Shown here: positions 10,385 through 19,633 of the stretch, one piece after another
Layout: the number at the start of each line of letters is the position of its first letter
Numbering within the stretch: the first letter of the stretch is position 1
Assembly: GCF_025263685.1 (NCBI RefSeq)
Contig: NZ_CP092109.1
Span: forward strand, 3,287,001-3,351,000
Length of the DNA: 64,000 nucleotides
DNA from: Geoalkalibacter halelectricus
Lineage (GTDB): Bacteria; Desulfobacterota; Desulfuromonadia; Desulfuromonadales; Geoalkalibacteraceae
Direction of reading: 5' to 3'
Made by a program: the position numbers and the translations under genes
Notes under the pieces: model-generated
Databases searched by the model: none
The model's input: only the letters and a program-made list of their open reading frames with translations
Told to the model about the DNA's origin: nothing

Positions 10385-11578
10385 ATGAGTAAATATCCAG
10401 ACCAGCGGGGCCATTTTGGCCAGTTCGGCGGTCGCTATGTCGCCGAAACCCTTATGCCGGCCCTGCTCGAACTCGAGAAGGCTTATGGGGAGGCGCGGCA
10501 AGATCCCGCCTTCATGGCCGAGTTCAACGACTATCTAAAACATTACGTTGGGCGCCCCTCGCCCCTGTATCCGGCCAAGCGCCTTTCCGAGCATTTCGGC
10601 GGCGCCCGTATTTTCCTCAAACGCGAGGATCTCAACCACACCGGAGCGCACAAGGTCAACAACACCGTCGGCCAGATTCTGCTGGCCCGGCGCATGGGCA
10701 AAAAGCGCGTCATCGCCGAGACCGGCGCCGGTCAGCACGGTGTGGCCACCGCGACCGTGGCGGCGCTGTTCGGCCTTGAGTGTGAAATATTCATGGGCAA
10801 GGAAGATATCCGTCGCCAAGCGCTCAATGTTTTTCGCATGAAGCTCTTGGGTGCGCGGGTCCACCCCGTGACCAGCGGCACCGCGACCCTCAAGGACGCC
10901 ATGAACGAGGCCCTGCGCTACTGGGTGACCCACGTGCGCGACACCTTCTACGTCATCGGCACGGTGGCCGGACCTCATCCCTATCCGCAATTGGTACGTG
11001 ATTTTCAGGCCGTGATCGGCGAGGAAACCCGCGCGCAGATGCTCGAGACGGAGGGGCGCCTGCCTGATGTCGCAGTGGCCTGCATCGGCGGCGGCTCCAA
11101 CGCCATGGGCATGTTTTACCCCTTTCTCGACGATACTCAGGTGCGGCTTATCGGGGTTGAAGCCGCCGGCCTGGGCATCGCCAGCGGCAAGCATGCGGCC
11201 TCCATCAGTGCCGGCCAAGTCGGGGTTTTGCACGGCAACAAAACCTTTCTGCTTCAGGATGAGGATGGCCAGATTCTCAACGCCCATTCCATCTCGGCCG
11301 GCCTCGACTATCCCGGTGTGGGCCCCGAGCACGCCTTTCTTCATGAAATCAAGCGCGCCGAATATGTCGCCGTGACCGATGACGAAGCCCTGGAAGCCTT
11401 TCAGTTGATCACTCGCCTCGAGGGGATCATTCCTGCCCTGGAGAGTGCGCACGCCCTGGCCTATGTCGCGAAATTGGCCCCGACTCTGCCGCCCGAGGCC
11501 GTCATTGCGGTGTGCCTCTCCGGGCGTGGCGACAAGGATATGCACAGCGTCGCCGAGGCCATCGGCGTGGAGCTGTAA
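10385..11578 (+). CDS. trpB: Tryptophan synthase beta chain (TrpB1)
   Basis: 397 residues, canonical length. Condenses indole with Ser in the alpha2-beta2 complex. PLP Lys in H-T-G-A-H-K-V-N-N; phosphate loop G-G-G-S-N-A-M-G; the catalytic Glu is in [11 protein letters not shown] 10385 follows AAAGGA and gives [18 protein letters not shown], the typical start. The frame is open upstream into trpF without similarity. Its partner trpA is about 2 kb downstream, not adjacent. Confidence 0.97.
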   Translation: MSKYPDQRGHFGQFGGRYVAETLMPALLELEKAYGEARQDPAFMAEFNDYLKHYVGRPSPLYPAKRLSEHFGGARIFLKREDLNHTGAHKVNNTVGQILLARRMGKKRVIAETGAGQHGVATATVAALFGLECEIFMGKEDIRRQALNVFRMKLLGARVHPVTSGTATLKDAMNEALRYWVTHVRDTFYVIGTVAGPHPYPQLVRDFQAVIGEETRAQMLETEGRLPDVAVACIGGGSNAMGMFYPFLDDTQVRLIGVEAAGLGIASGKHAASISAGQVGVLHGNKTFLLQDEDGQILNAHSISAGLDYPGVGPEHAFLHEIKRAEYVAVTDDEALEAFQLITRLEGIIPALESAHALAYVAKLAPTLPPEAVIAVCLSGRGDKDMHSVAEAIGVEL

Positions 11579-11628
11579 CCCCATTTTAAGCAGTTACAAC
11601 GAGAGAATCCTTTTTCGACAGGATAGGC

Positions 11629-12903
11629 ATGAAATTCACAGAACTCGACCTGCCACCGGAGGTGCTCAAGGGCATCGAGGCGGTCGGTTTTACCGACCTG
11701 ACCCAGGTGCAGGAAGAATCCATTCCCCTGGCTTTGGCAGGACATGATGTCACCGGCCAGGCCCAGACCGGTACTGGAAAAACCGCCGCCTTTCTCATCT
11801 CGCTGTTCACCCGCATGCTGCGTCAGCCGCGGCAAACGGGCAGCGATCCGCGTGCCTTGATCCTGGCGCCGACGCGCGAGTTGGTCGCGCAGATCTGCGA
11901 GGATGCCAAGGGGCTGGGTGCTTTTGTCCCGTTCAAGGTGCAGCCCATTTTCGGGGGCATCGACTATCAGAAACAGCGCGACGCTCTGCGCGGCGGGGTA
12001 GATGTCATCGTGGCAACCCCGGGACGGCTTATCGACTACGCCAAACAGAAGGTCTTTAGTTTCGGGCGCATTGAATTTCTGGTTATCGATGAAGCCGACC
12101 GCATGTTCGATATGGGCTTTATCAAGGATCTTCGTTTCATCCTGCGGCGCCTGCCCTCCTTTGAGCAGCGCCAGACCATGCTTTTTTCCGCCACCATGTC
12201 GCATCGGGTGCGCGAACTGGCCTATGAGTTCATGAATGTCGCCGAGCGCGTCGAGGTTGAACCCGAGCAGGTCACGGCCGAGCGCGTCGAGCAGATTCTC
12301 TTCCATGTTTCTCGGCGGGAGAAATTCCCCCTGCTGCTCGGCCTGCTGGCCAAGGAAGCGCAGAGCCATCGCGTTCTTATCTTTGTCAACACCAAACGCG
12401 AGGCTGAGCATCTGACCGAGCGACTGAGGGTCAACGATTTTCGCGCCGCGGTGATTTCCGGTGACATTCCGCAGCAAAAGCGCATGCGGATATTGACCGA
12501 ATTCAAAAAGGGGCTGCTGCGGTTTTTGGTGGCGACGGACGTGGCCTCGCGTGGCATCCACGTGGACGAGGTCACGCACGTGGTCAATTACGATCTTCCC
12601 CAGGACCCCGAGGACTATGTGCATCGCATTGGTCGCACCGCGCGGGCCGGCGCGGCGGGCAAGGCCATCTCCCTCGCCGATGAGGAGCTGGTTCTGCATC
12701 TCGGCGATATCGAGGAATATCTCGGACGGCGTATTCCCAGCGCCATCCCCGGCGAGGACGATTTTGTCTGGGACTATAAGCGCCCGCACCCGCGCAAAAA
12801 AGCCCCGGTTCCCGAAAAGGCCGCGGCGCCTGGCGAACGCAAGCGCCCGCGGCGGCGCCGCCCGCGGCGTAAACCTTCCGGCGGTGAACCGGCGCCATCC
12901 TGA
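11629..12903 (+). CDS. DEAD-box RNA helicase (RhlB-like)
   Basis: 424 residues. Q motif near F-T-D-L-T-Q-V-Q, motif I A-Q-T-G-T-G-K-T, motif II D-E-A-D, motif III S-A-T, and motif VI H-R-I-G-R-T-A-R-A-G are all present, so both RecA-like domains look active. The last 50 residues are very basic (R-K-R-P-R-R-R-R-P-R-R-K), a likely RNA-binding tail. It lies inside the trp operon between trpB and trpA, 50 bases after trpB; probable ribosome-assembly or RNA-decay role, not Trp synthesis. Confidence 0.93.
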   Translation: MKFTELDLPPEVLKGIEAVGFTDLTQVQEESIPLALAGHDVTGQAQTGTGKTAAFLISLFTRMLRQPRQTGSDPRALILAPTRELVAQICEDAKGLGAFVPFKVQPIFGGIDYQKQRDALRGGVDVIVATPGRLIDYAKQKVFSFGRIEFLVIDEADRMFDMGFIKDLRFILRRLPSFEQRQTMLFSATMSHRVRELAYEFMNVAERVEVEPEQVTAERVEQILFHVSRREKFPLLLGLLAKEAQSHRVLIFVNTKREAEHLTERLRVNDFRAAVISGDIPQQKRMRILTEFKKGLLRFLVATDVASRGIHVDEVTHVVNYDLPQDPEDYVHRIGRTARAGAAGKAISLADEELVLHLGDIEEYLGRRIPSAIPGEDDFVWDYKRPHPRKKAPVPEKAAAPGERKRPRRRRPRRKPSGGEPAPS

Positions 12904-12917
12904 AATCGAGGCAGGGG

Positions 12918-13445
12918 ATGTTGAGGAAAGTTCTGCTCTGTGTCGTCGCGCTGCTTTTAGCTTTTGCCGTCATGATGGCAACTACCGGGCAGGCAGAATT
13001 CTTTCTTGAGGACGACCTGGTTCTGGCCTCGTCGCCCGCGGAGGTCTGGGAGGTTTTGTCCGCCGTTGAAGATTGGCCGCGGTGGTGGCCCGGGTTTGAG
13101 TCCGCCAAGGTCACGCCGGCCCTGCAAATGGGGGCGCGGTTGGATCTGGTGCTCAAGGGCGACCCAAGCAAACGGCCCGCCACGGTCGAGACGGTGGTGA
13201 ACGGGCGCAAGATCAGCTGGGTTCGCGACGGGATTCTGGGCAGCACCACCCACACCAGCCTGTGCCTTGACGAACAAGGGGGGGAGACGCTGTTCGTTAT
13301 TCAGAGCCGCATCCGGGGACCCCAGGCCTTTTTGGCCCGCCTCACGGCCAGGAATCAGTTCGCCGACTATCATCAGGCGCTGCTCAGATCCTTGCAGTTG
13401 CAGCTCGCGGAGGATGCCGCCTCACCCTTGCCGCAGGATTCTTAG
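12918..13445 (+). CDS. SRPBCC (START/polyketide-cyclase-like) protein with N-terminal membrane or signal segment
   Basis: 175 residues. Residues about 4-22 are hydrophobic and could be a signal peptide or anchor. The rest has the SRPBCC look: A-S-P-A-E-V-W-E-V-L-S-A-V-E-D-W-P-R-W-W-P-G-F, then alternating strands and a C-terminal helix with A-D-Y-H-Q-A-L-L-R-S-L. Such folds bind hydrophobic ligands; no ligand can be named. It starts 14 bases after the helicase stop and is probably cotranscribed with it. Confidence 0.75.
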   Translation: MLRKVLLCVVALLLAFAVMMATTGQAEFFLEDDLVLASSPAEVWEVLSAVEDWPRWWPGFESAKVTPALQMGARLDLVLKGDPSKRPATVETVVNGRKISWVRDGILGSTTHTSLCLDEQGGETLFVIQSRIRGPQAFLARLTARNQFADYHQALLRSLQLQLAEDAASPLPQDS

Positions 13446-13537
13446 GAAGGTTTTGCCGGCAGGAACAACAAGGCGGTTGCAATGGTCGGCGAATTTTTCT
13501 ATAAAAAAGGCAAATTTTTATTATTCCAAGGACCGAT

Positions 13538-14341
13538 ATGGGCCGTATTGCAAAAACTTTTGCACGCCTCAAGGCGGCCGGTGAAGTTGGCTTGATTCCC
13601 TTCATCACCGCTGGTGACCCGGATCTGCGCACCACGGAGGAACTGCTTTTCGCTCTGGTCGACGCAGGGGCGGATATCATCGAGTTGGGCGTGCCTTTTT
13701 CCGACCCCATGGCGGATGGGCCGACCATTCAACTGGCGAGCGAACGCGCCCTTGCCGGAGGAACCACCTTGCAGGGCATCCTCGATATGGTGGCGCGAGT
13801 GCGCTTGCGTAGCCAGGTTCCCGTGGTGTTGATGGGGTATTTCAATCCCGTGTTTCGCTATGGCGGCGAGCGCTTTGCCCGCGACGCGGCACGCGCCGGG
13901 GTCGACGCCGTGCTGCTGGTTGATCTTCCCGCCGAGCAGCGTGATGAGATCCATCCCCATCTACGCGCGGCCGGAGTCGATTTTATTCAGCTTGTGGCGC
14001 CCACCACGCCGCCTGAGCGCATGAAGGAGTTGGCCGCCCTCGGCGAGGGTTTTCTCTATTTCGTCTCGATGACCGGCGTTACCGGCGCCAGTCAGGTCGA
14101 TACCCATGCCATAGCACCTTTGGTTGAGGATTTGCGTGCTCTGAGCCCGGTCCCTGTCGCGGTGGGTTTCGGAATCAATACCCCCGCCGCGGCGGCAGCC
14201 ATCGGCCGCCATGCCGACGCGGTGGTGGTGGGAAGCGCCTTGGTCAAAATCATCGCCGAACATTCGGTGTCGCCCGACTTGTTGGAGCGGGTTTGCGCCT
14301 TCGTGCGCAGCCTCAAGCAGGCATTGCCCGCGCGAGGTTGA
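13538..14341 (+). CDS. trpA: Tryptophan synthase alpha chain
   Basis: 267 residues, TIM barrel that cleaves indole-3-glycerol phosphate to indole for TrpB. Catalytic Glu in I-I-E-L-G-V-P-F-S-D-P-M-A-D-G-P and Asp in A-G-V-D-A-V-L-L-V-D-L-P; the phosphate site G-V-T-G-A and V-G-F-G-I are conserved. Preceded by 92 AT-richer bases, so it may also have its own promoter. Followed by accD and folC, a pairing common in bacteria. Confidence 0.97.
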   Translation: MGRIAKTFARLKAAGEVGLIPFITAGDPDLRTTEELLFALVDAGADIIELGVPFSDPMADGPTIQLASERALAGGTTLQGILDMVARVRLRSQVPVVLMGYFNPVFRYGGERFARDAARAGVDAVLLVDLPAEQRDEIHPHLRAAGVDFIQLVAPTTPPERMKELAALGEGFLYFVSMTGVTGASQVDTHAIAPLVEDLRALSPVPVAVGFGINTPAAAAAIGRHADAVVVGSALVKIIAEHSVSPDLLERVCAFVRSLKQALPARG

Positions 14342-14466
14342 TCTTTTTTTAGGGGAGCGTGATTGCGTGCGCGACTTCTTTATCGGTATCCGGACCGGCG
14401 CCTTTGGCCGACCGGACATTTACGCTGTTCACTCATAGCCGTTGCGCTGCCGGCGAGGATAGATTC

Positions 14467-15315
14467 ATGGCCTGGTTTCTGAAAAAAAAGGCGCCCATCG
14501 CGCCCGTGGAGCAGAAGCAGGTGCAGATGCCTGAAGGGGTCTGGACCAAGTGCAAAAACTGCAACGAAATCATTTACAGCAAGGAAATCGAACGCAACCA
14601 TAATGTCTGCCCCAAGTGCGATTACCATTTTCGCATCAGTGCGCGGGAGCGCATCGAGTTGGTGCTCGACACCGGCTCGTTCGCGGAGATGGACGCCGGC
14701 ATGCATTCCGTTGATTTCCTTGAGTTCAAGGACAGCAAAAAATACAAGGATCGCATCAAGGCGACCATGAAGAAGACCGGCATGGGTGATGCCATCGTGT
14801 GCGGTTCAGGAACCATCGATGGGCTGCCGGTGGTGGTGGCCGTGTTCGATTTCGGTTTCATGGGAGGCAGCATGGGCTCGGTGGTGGGGGAGAAGATCAC
14901 CCGGGCCATCGAAAAAGGCCTTGAGGAAAAAAAGCCGGTCCTGGTCTTTTCTTCTTCCGGTGGCGCGCGCATGCAGGAAAGCATTCTGTCGTTGATGCAG
15001 ATGGCCAAGACCAGTGCCGCCCTGGCCAAACTCAAAGCGGCGGGATTGCCTTTCATTTCCGTGCTGACCGATCCCACCACCGGCGGGGTCACGGCGAGTT
15101 TCGCCATGTTGGGCGACCTTAATATCGCCGAACCGCGCGCTCTGATTGGTTTCGCCGGCCCGCGCGTCATTGAGCAGACCATTCGGCAGACCTTGCCGGA
15201 GGGCTTTCAGCGTTCCGAGTATCTGCTCGAGCACGGCATGGTCGACATGATTGTGCGCCGCCAGGAGATGAAGGCGCGCCTGTCCCAGGTGCTGCGCATC
15301 TTCACCAAGAGCTGA
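14467..15315 (+). CDS. accD: Acetyl-CoA carboxylase carboxyltransferase beta subunit
   Basis: 282 residues. With AccA it transfers CO2 from biotin to acetyl-CoA, the committed step of fatty acid synthesis. The zinc ribbon is visible as C29-x2-C32 and C48-x2-C51. The crotonase-like core has [12 protein letters not shown] and [12 protein letters not shown] 14467 gives M-A-W-F, the usual start. Ends 4 bases before folC. Confidence 0.97.
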   Translation: MAWFLKKKAPIAPVEQKQVQMPEGVWTKCKNCNEIIYSKEIERNHNVCPKCDYHFRISARERIELVLDTGSFAEMDAGMHSVDFLEFKDSKKYKDRIKATMKKTGMGDAIVCGSGTIDGLPVVVAVFDFGFMGGSMGSVVGEKITRAIEKGLEEKKPVLVFSSSGGARMQESILSLMQMAKTSAALAKLKAAGLPFISVLTDPTTGGVTASFAMLGDLNIAEPRALIGFAGPRVIEQTIRQTLPEGFQRSEYLLEHGMVDMIVRRQEMKARLSQVLRIFTKS

Positions 15316-15319
15316 TGCG

Positions 15320-16591
15320 GTGCCCTTCCGCGAAACTCTTGATTACCTCTATGGGTTGCAGCGCTTTGGCATCAAGCTGGGCTTGACCAATACCCAGCAC
15401 CTGCTGGCGCGTTTGGACCACCCCGAAAGATGTTGCCCGGTTATCCACGTCGCCGGCACCAATGGCAAGGGCTCGGTTTGCGCCGGCCTCGCCCGTGTTC
15501 TGGGCGAGGCCGGTTTGCGTGTCGGCCTCTATACCTCCCCCCACCTGCATTGCTTTACCGAACGCATCCGCATCAATGAGCGCTGCATCGACGAAGCTGA
15601 GGTCGTGCGCTTAACCGACGAGCTGCGTACTTGCGCCGAAGATCTGCCTCTGACATTTTTCGAATTCACCACCGCCATGGCCCTGCAATATTTCCGCTCC
15701 CGGCAGGTGGACTGCATGGTGCTTGAAACCGGGATGGGCGGGCGGCTGGATGCGACCAACGTGGTGCTTCCGCGGGTTTCGGTCATCACTCCGGTATCCG
15801 AGGATCATGCCGAGCACCTCGGTGCCGACCTGGCTGCCATTGCCGGGGAGAAAGCCGGCATCATCAAGCCGCGGATTCCCCTCGTCCTTGGGCGCCAACA
15901 ACCCGAGGCCCTTGGCGTTCTGAAGCAGCGCGCCCGGGAGCTAGATGCGCCGGTGCGCGAGGCTGGGGTCGATTTTCATCCAGTCCACCATCCGGAGTGT
16001 TTTGATTTTGTCGGGCGCAACGTCCAGCTTGAAGGGTTGCGGCCGACGCTGGCCGGGGCCCATCAACGCGACAACCTTGCCGTCGTGCTGGCGGTTGCCG
16101 AACAGCTCAGGGAGCAGGGCTGGGATTTGCCCGATCACGCCTTGCGCCGCGGGGTGGAGAGTCTGACCTGGCCAGGGCGTTTGGAGCGCTGGCCGTCAAA
16201 CCCGCCGGTCCTGCTCGATGGCGCCCATAATGCCGCCGGCGCGGCGGCTTTGGCCGCCTACTTGTCCGGGCAGGGATTGGCGAATCTTCCGTGGGTGGTC
16301 GGACTTAGCGGCACGCGGCGCCCCGAACAAATTTTCCTTCCCTGGCTGCCCCTGATGGGGATGGCCTATGTCGCCGAACCGGGTGTCGATAAGGCCGTGC
16401 CCGCCGAAGCCGCGGCCGCCTATTTGCGGAGCCAGGGGCGTGCGGTGCGCGTTTGCACCTCGCCGACGGCGGCCCTGGCCCAGGCCCTGCACGATTGCCC
16501 CGACGCCCCCCTGGTGGTGGCGGCGGGCTCACTCTACCTGATCGCCGAGGTGCGCGCTTGGCTTAGAGCCCACAACGAGGTGTCGCGATGA
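15320..16591 (+). CDS. folC: Bifunctional folylpolyglutamate / dihydrofolate synthase
   Basis: 423 residues, Mur-ligase fold. Adds Glu to dihydropteroate or folates. ATP loop H-V-A-G-T-N-G-K-G-S; second motif L-E-T-G-M-G-G-R-L-D-A-T-N; C-terminal L-L-D-G-A-H-N. Starts at GTG 4 bases after accD and its stop overlaps the lptD ATG (ATGA), so all three are likely translated from one message. Confidence 0.95.
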   Translation: MPFRETLDYLYGLQRFGIKLGLTNTQHLLARLDHPERCCPVIHVAGTNGKGSVCAGLARVLGEAGLRVGLYTSPHLHCFTERIRINERCIDEAEVVRLTDELRTCAEDLPLTFFEFTTAMALQYFRSRQVDCMVLETGMGGRLDATNVVLPRVSVITPVSEDHAEHLGADLAAIAGEKAGIIKPRIPLVLGRQQPEALGVLKQRARELDAPVREAGVDFHPVHHPECFDFVGRNVQLEGLRPTLAGAHQRDNLAVVLAVAEQLREQGWDLPDHALRRGVESLTWPGRLERWPSNPPVLLDGAHNAAGAAALAAYLSGQGLANLPWVVGLSGTRRPEQIFLPWLPLMGMAYVAEPGVDKAVPAEAAAAYLRSQGRAVRVCTSPTAALAQALHDCPDAPLVVAAGSLYLIAEVRAWLRAHNEVSR

Positions 16592-18687
16592 GGGGACTTT
16601 CCCGGCACCTCGCAACCCTGTGCGTTGTTCTGTTGCTGGTCTTCGGGCCGGGTCAGGGCCGCGCCGAGCAATTCGCCGCGGGGCCTCGGCCCGGTCAGAC
16701 TCCGGTGGAAATCGAAGCGGATTCCCTCAGCAGCGATCGGCGCGCCGGGACCTATCTGGCGCGCGGCAACGTGCGGATTCGCCATGGGGACCTGACCCTG
16801 CTGGCGGACGAGATCGAATGGCACCCCCAAAGCGGCGAGGCCCGAGCCCCCGGCAGGGTGTCCCTGGTCGACGCCGAGGGAACCCTGAGCGGCGAGGATT
16901 TGGTCATCAATCTGGAAACCGGGCAGGGGCATTTGGCGCAGGGACGGTTCTTTCTGGCCGAACATAACCTTTACGTCACCGGCGAAGGTATTGAACGGAT
17001 CAGCACCAACCAATACCGCCTCGCCCGGGGCACCTTTACCACCTGTGACGGCGAACGGCCGGACTGGAGCTTCAGCGCCAGGGATCTCAAGGTCGATCTG
17101 GGCAGTTTCGCTCGCGGCCGCCATGCCCGCTTTCATCTCAAGGACGTTCCGGTTCTCTACGTGCCGTATTTTTTCTATCCCGCCAAGACCGAACGCGAGT
17201 CGGGTTTTCTCATGCCGCGCTATGGCTATTCCGATCGCCGTGGCTGGGAAGTCTCCTTGGCTTACTATCAGGTCATCGCAACGAACCAGGATGCGACTCT
17301 CTACCTTGATTACCTGACGGAACTGGGGTTGGGCAAGGGGGCGGAGTACCGCTATGTCTTCGAGGCGCACGAAGGCGAGGCCCTTGTCTACCATATCAGC
17401 GGCAGCGGCGACCAGGGCGATGCCTACGCGATTGAATGGCGCAATGACGGTCAACTCGCGGGAGCAACGCGCTTTGGCGCCGACATCGAATACGTCAGTG
17501 ACCGCGACTACTGGCAAACCTTCGGTGAGGCGGCCGGTGAATACAACCGCGACAAGACCGAGTCGAAACTCTTTCTCAGCCGCTCCTGGGAACAGCAGAC
17601 CCTGGGCGGGCAGTTGAAATATCTGAAAAATCTTGATGATCCCAGCGATGCCACCCTCCAGCGGCTGCCGCAGGTGCGCTATTCGCTGGTTCCGGTGGAG
17701 TTGGGCGAATCCCCTTTGTATTTCGGCTTCGACGGCACCTATGACCACTTTTGGCGGCGTGAGGGCACCAAGGGGCAGCGGCTGACCTTGCGCCCCACCC
17801 TGGCCGCTCCCTTTCGCGTCGGTGTGCTTGAGGTGGCCCCCGAGCTTGCCTATCGGCAGCGGTTTTACTCCGCCTCAGGTGCGGAAGATGATTTCTCCCA
17901 GAAAGGCATGGCGGAATTCACGACCCGGCTGTCCTCCTCCTTTGCGCGAGTCTATTCCCCGCAAGGGCAAAGGGTCAGGCGGATTCAGCATGTGGTCGGC
18001 CCCGATGTGGTTTATTTTTACACCCCGCCAACTGTTCAGGGACGTTTGCCCAGCTTTGACGCCGAAGACCGCATCGGCCCGCTGCACCGTCTCTCTTATG
18101 GCTTGATCAATCGGCTTACGGCACGTATCGAGCCTGCGGATGGTCCGGCGCGGTATCGTGAATTTTTGTATTTTCGGCTCTCCCAGGACTACGATATCCG
18201 CGAATCACCGCCTGACCCCCTCAACCCCCGCGACAACCTGCGACCTTTCTCCGATTTGCGCGCCGAGTTGTTGGTGCGACCCACCCGGTGGGGATATCTG
18301 GATTTCGATGGGCGCTACGACCTGCAAACCAGGGACGGCAAGCGCACGGGGTTTGCAACTCTAAGCCTGGACGCCGGGGTGGACGACGACCGCGGTAATG
18401 GTGCCGTCCTGGGCTATCACTACCTGCGCGAGGATCTGGAATATTTTCAGGCCCGTGTGTATACCGCGCTGCTGCACCCCGTGCACGCGCAACTGCAGTA
18501 TCGCCATGACCTGCTGACCTCCACGACCTTGGAGACGGTCCTCGATCTGGAATACCGCTCGCAGTGCTGGAGTCTGTTCCTGACGCTGAGCGATCGCCCC
18601 GGAGAAACCCGCTATCTGGTGTCCTTTGCCCTCACCGGAGTCGGTCGGGTCGGTAAATTCGGCGGATCCCTCGACCGCACCGATTGA
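16588..18687 (+). CDS. lptD: LPS-assembly outer-membrane protein LptD
   Basis: 699 residues. Cleavable signal peptide (about 1-26, ending G-R-A-E). Residues about 38-140 form the OstA/LptA-like beta-jellyroll (I-E-A-D-S-L-S-S-D-R-R-A-G-T-Y), then a large beta-barrel with alternating aromatic and polar residues and a conserved late segment around R-Y-R-E-F-L-Y-F-R-L-S-Q-D-Y. With LptE it inserts lipopolysaccharide in the outer leaflet. Cys remain in T-F-T-T-C-D-G and S-Q-C-W-S; whether they pair is untested. Shows a true LPS outer membrane. Confidence 0.93.
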   Translation: MRGLSRHLATLCVVLLLVFGPGQGRAEQFAAGPRPGQTPVEIEADSLSSDRRAGTYLARGNVRIRHGDLTLLADEIEWHPQSGEARAPGRVSLVDAEGTLSGEDLVINLETGQGHLAQGRFFLAEHNLYVTGEGIERISTNQYRLARGTFTTCDGERPDWSFSARDLKVDLGSFARGRHARFHLKDVPVLYVPYFFYPAKTERESGFLMPRYGYSDRRGWEVSLAYYQVIATNQDATLYLDYLTELGLGKGAEYRYVFEAHEGEALVYHISGSGDQGDAYAIEWRNDGQLAGATRFGADIEYVSDRDYWQTFGEAAGEYNRDKTESKLFLSRSWEQQTLGGQLKYLKNLDDPSDATLQRLPQVRYSLVPVELGESPLYFGFDGTYDHFWRREGTKGQRLTLRPTLAAPFRVGVLEVAPELAYRQRFYSASGAEDDFSQKGMAEFTTRLSSSFARVYSPQGQRVRRIQHVVGPDVVYFYTPPTVQGRLPSFDAEDRIGPLHRLSYGLINRLTARIEPADGPARYREFLYFRLSQDYDIRESPPDPLNPRDNLRPFSDLRAELLVRPTRWGYLDFDGRYDLQTRDGKRTGFATLSLDAGVDDDRGNGAVLGYHYLREDLEYFQARVYTALLHPVHAQLQYRHDLLTSTTLETVLDLEYRSQCWSLFLTLSDRPGETRYLVSFALTGVGRVGKFGGSLDRTD

Positions 18688-18713
18688 TCCCCGGGCCATC
18701 CCGCAAAACTTCG

Positions 18714-18743
18714 TTGACCCTGTTTCCTATGCTGTGCTAATCC
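18714..18743 (+). promoter_or_regulatory. Candidate promoter for the ComEA-like gene
   Basis: TTGACC at 18714 and TAATCC at 18738, spacing 18, about 80 bases before the chosen start and downstream of the lptD stop. Confidence 0.4.
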
Positions 18744-18819
18744 TATGCTTCGGGAGGGGCCGGATGGCTATTTCAATGTTTCGTTTGAGCTATCTGTAAG
18801 CGAGGGAGGATCTAGTCCA

Positions 18820-19116
18820 ATGAAAAATGCTGTTTATGTCGTTTTGTTTGCGTTTATGATTGTGCTTGGAGGGGTGATTCAGGCGTCGGCGCAAGAGCAG
18901 GTCACCCAACAGGTTGCCCCGGCAACCTTGATCAATATCAACAAAGCATCGGCTGAGCAACTGCAGGCGCTGCCCGGCATCGGGGCCGTCAAGGCCCGCA
19001 GCATCGTGGCCTATCGGGAAAACCAGCCCTTCGGCGCGGTGGAAGAGATTTTGGCAGTGGATGGAATCGGCGCGGCGACCCTGGAGCGAATCCGCAACCA
19101 GATAACCGTCGACTAA
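18820..19116 (+). CDS. ComEA-family helix-hairpin-helix protein, secreted
   Basis: 98 residues. ATG 18820 follows GAGGGAGGA and gives a clean signal peptide (residues 1 to about 24, V-I-Q-A-S-A-Q). The mature part starts L-I-N-I-N-K-A-S-A-E-Q-L-Q-A-L-P-G-I-G and continues to the second hairpin V-D-G-I-G: the (HhH)2 fold of ComEA that binds DNA without sequence specificity in natural transformation. Many short ComEA-like proteins occur in bacteria not known to be competent, so a transformation role is unproven. Confidence 0.88.
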   Translation: MKNAVYVVLFAFMIVLGGVIQASAQEQVTQQVAPATLININKASAEQLQALPGIGAVKARSIVAYRENQPFGAVEEILAVDGIGAATLERIRNQITVD

Positions 19117-19219
19117 TTCCGAGGGCCGGCTCCCTCCCGCTTTTCGGCCTTCCAGGAAAACTTTTCACACCGAGCGCTCCCGTGGTCGCCGCACGGCATC
19201 CTCTGAAGACGGATCACCC

Positions 19220-19576
19220 ATGGCCGCCGACGAAAAAGAAAATACAACTTCCGCGGGCTTTTGGCGTCCATCCAAGTGGATGTTTGTGGCGGTGGCGGTT
19301 TTGGTCGGTCTGGCGCTTTTCGGGGAACGCGGGGTTCTCAACACCCTGCGCATGCACCAATACAAGCAATCCCTTCAGGAAAAAATAGCCGAAATCGAAA
19401 CCGACAACGCGCGCTTGCGGGCCGAAATCGAGGCCTTGCGCAACAACTCCCGTCACCTGGAAGGGGTTGCCCGCAAGGAGCTGGGGATGGTGAGGGAAGG
19501 GGAGTTGGTCTATCAGTTCCGCACCGCCCCCCGACCGGACCCGCCGTCCTTGGCCGCCGAAGAAAGCGCCCCTTAA
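19220..19576 (+). CDS. ftsB: Septum formation initiator FtsB/DivIC
   Basis: 118 residues. A short cytoplasmic N-terminus, one membrane helix (about residues 17-32) and a periplasmic coiled coil with heptads (K-I-A-E-I-E-T-D-N-A-R-L-R-A-E-I) ending at the conserved V-A-R-K-E-L-G-M-V-R-E-G-E-L-V-Y. Members form the FtsQLB divisome complex. The gene pair with argS and a SPOR protein suggests a small envelope/division group. Confidence 0.87.
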   Translation: MAADEKENTTSAGFWRPSKWMFVAVAVLVGLALFGERGVLNTLRMHQYKQSLQEKIAEIETDNARLRAEIEALRNNSRHLEGVARKELGMVREGELVYQFRTAPRPDPPSLAAEESAP

Positions 19577-19633
19577 GCGCGTTTGTTACGATGTGCAGCG
19601 CGCATTAATAATCGTCGAGGAAGAAAGACCTTC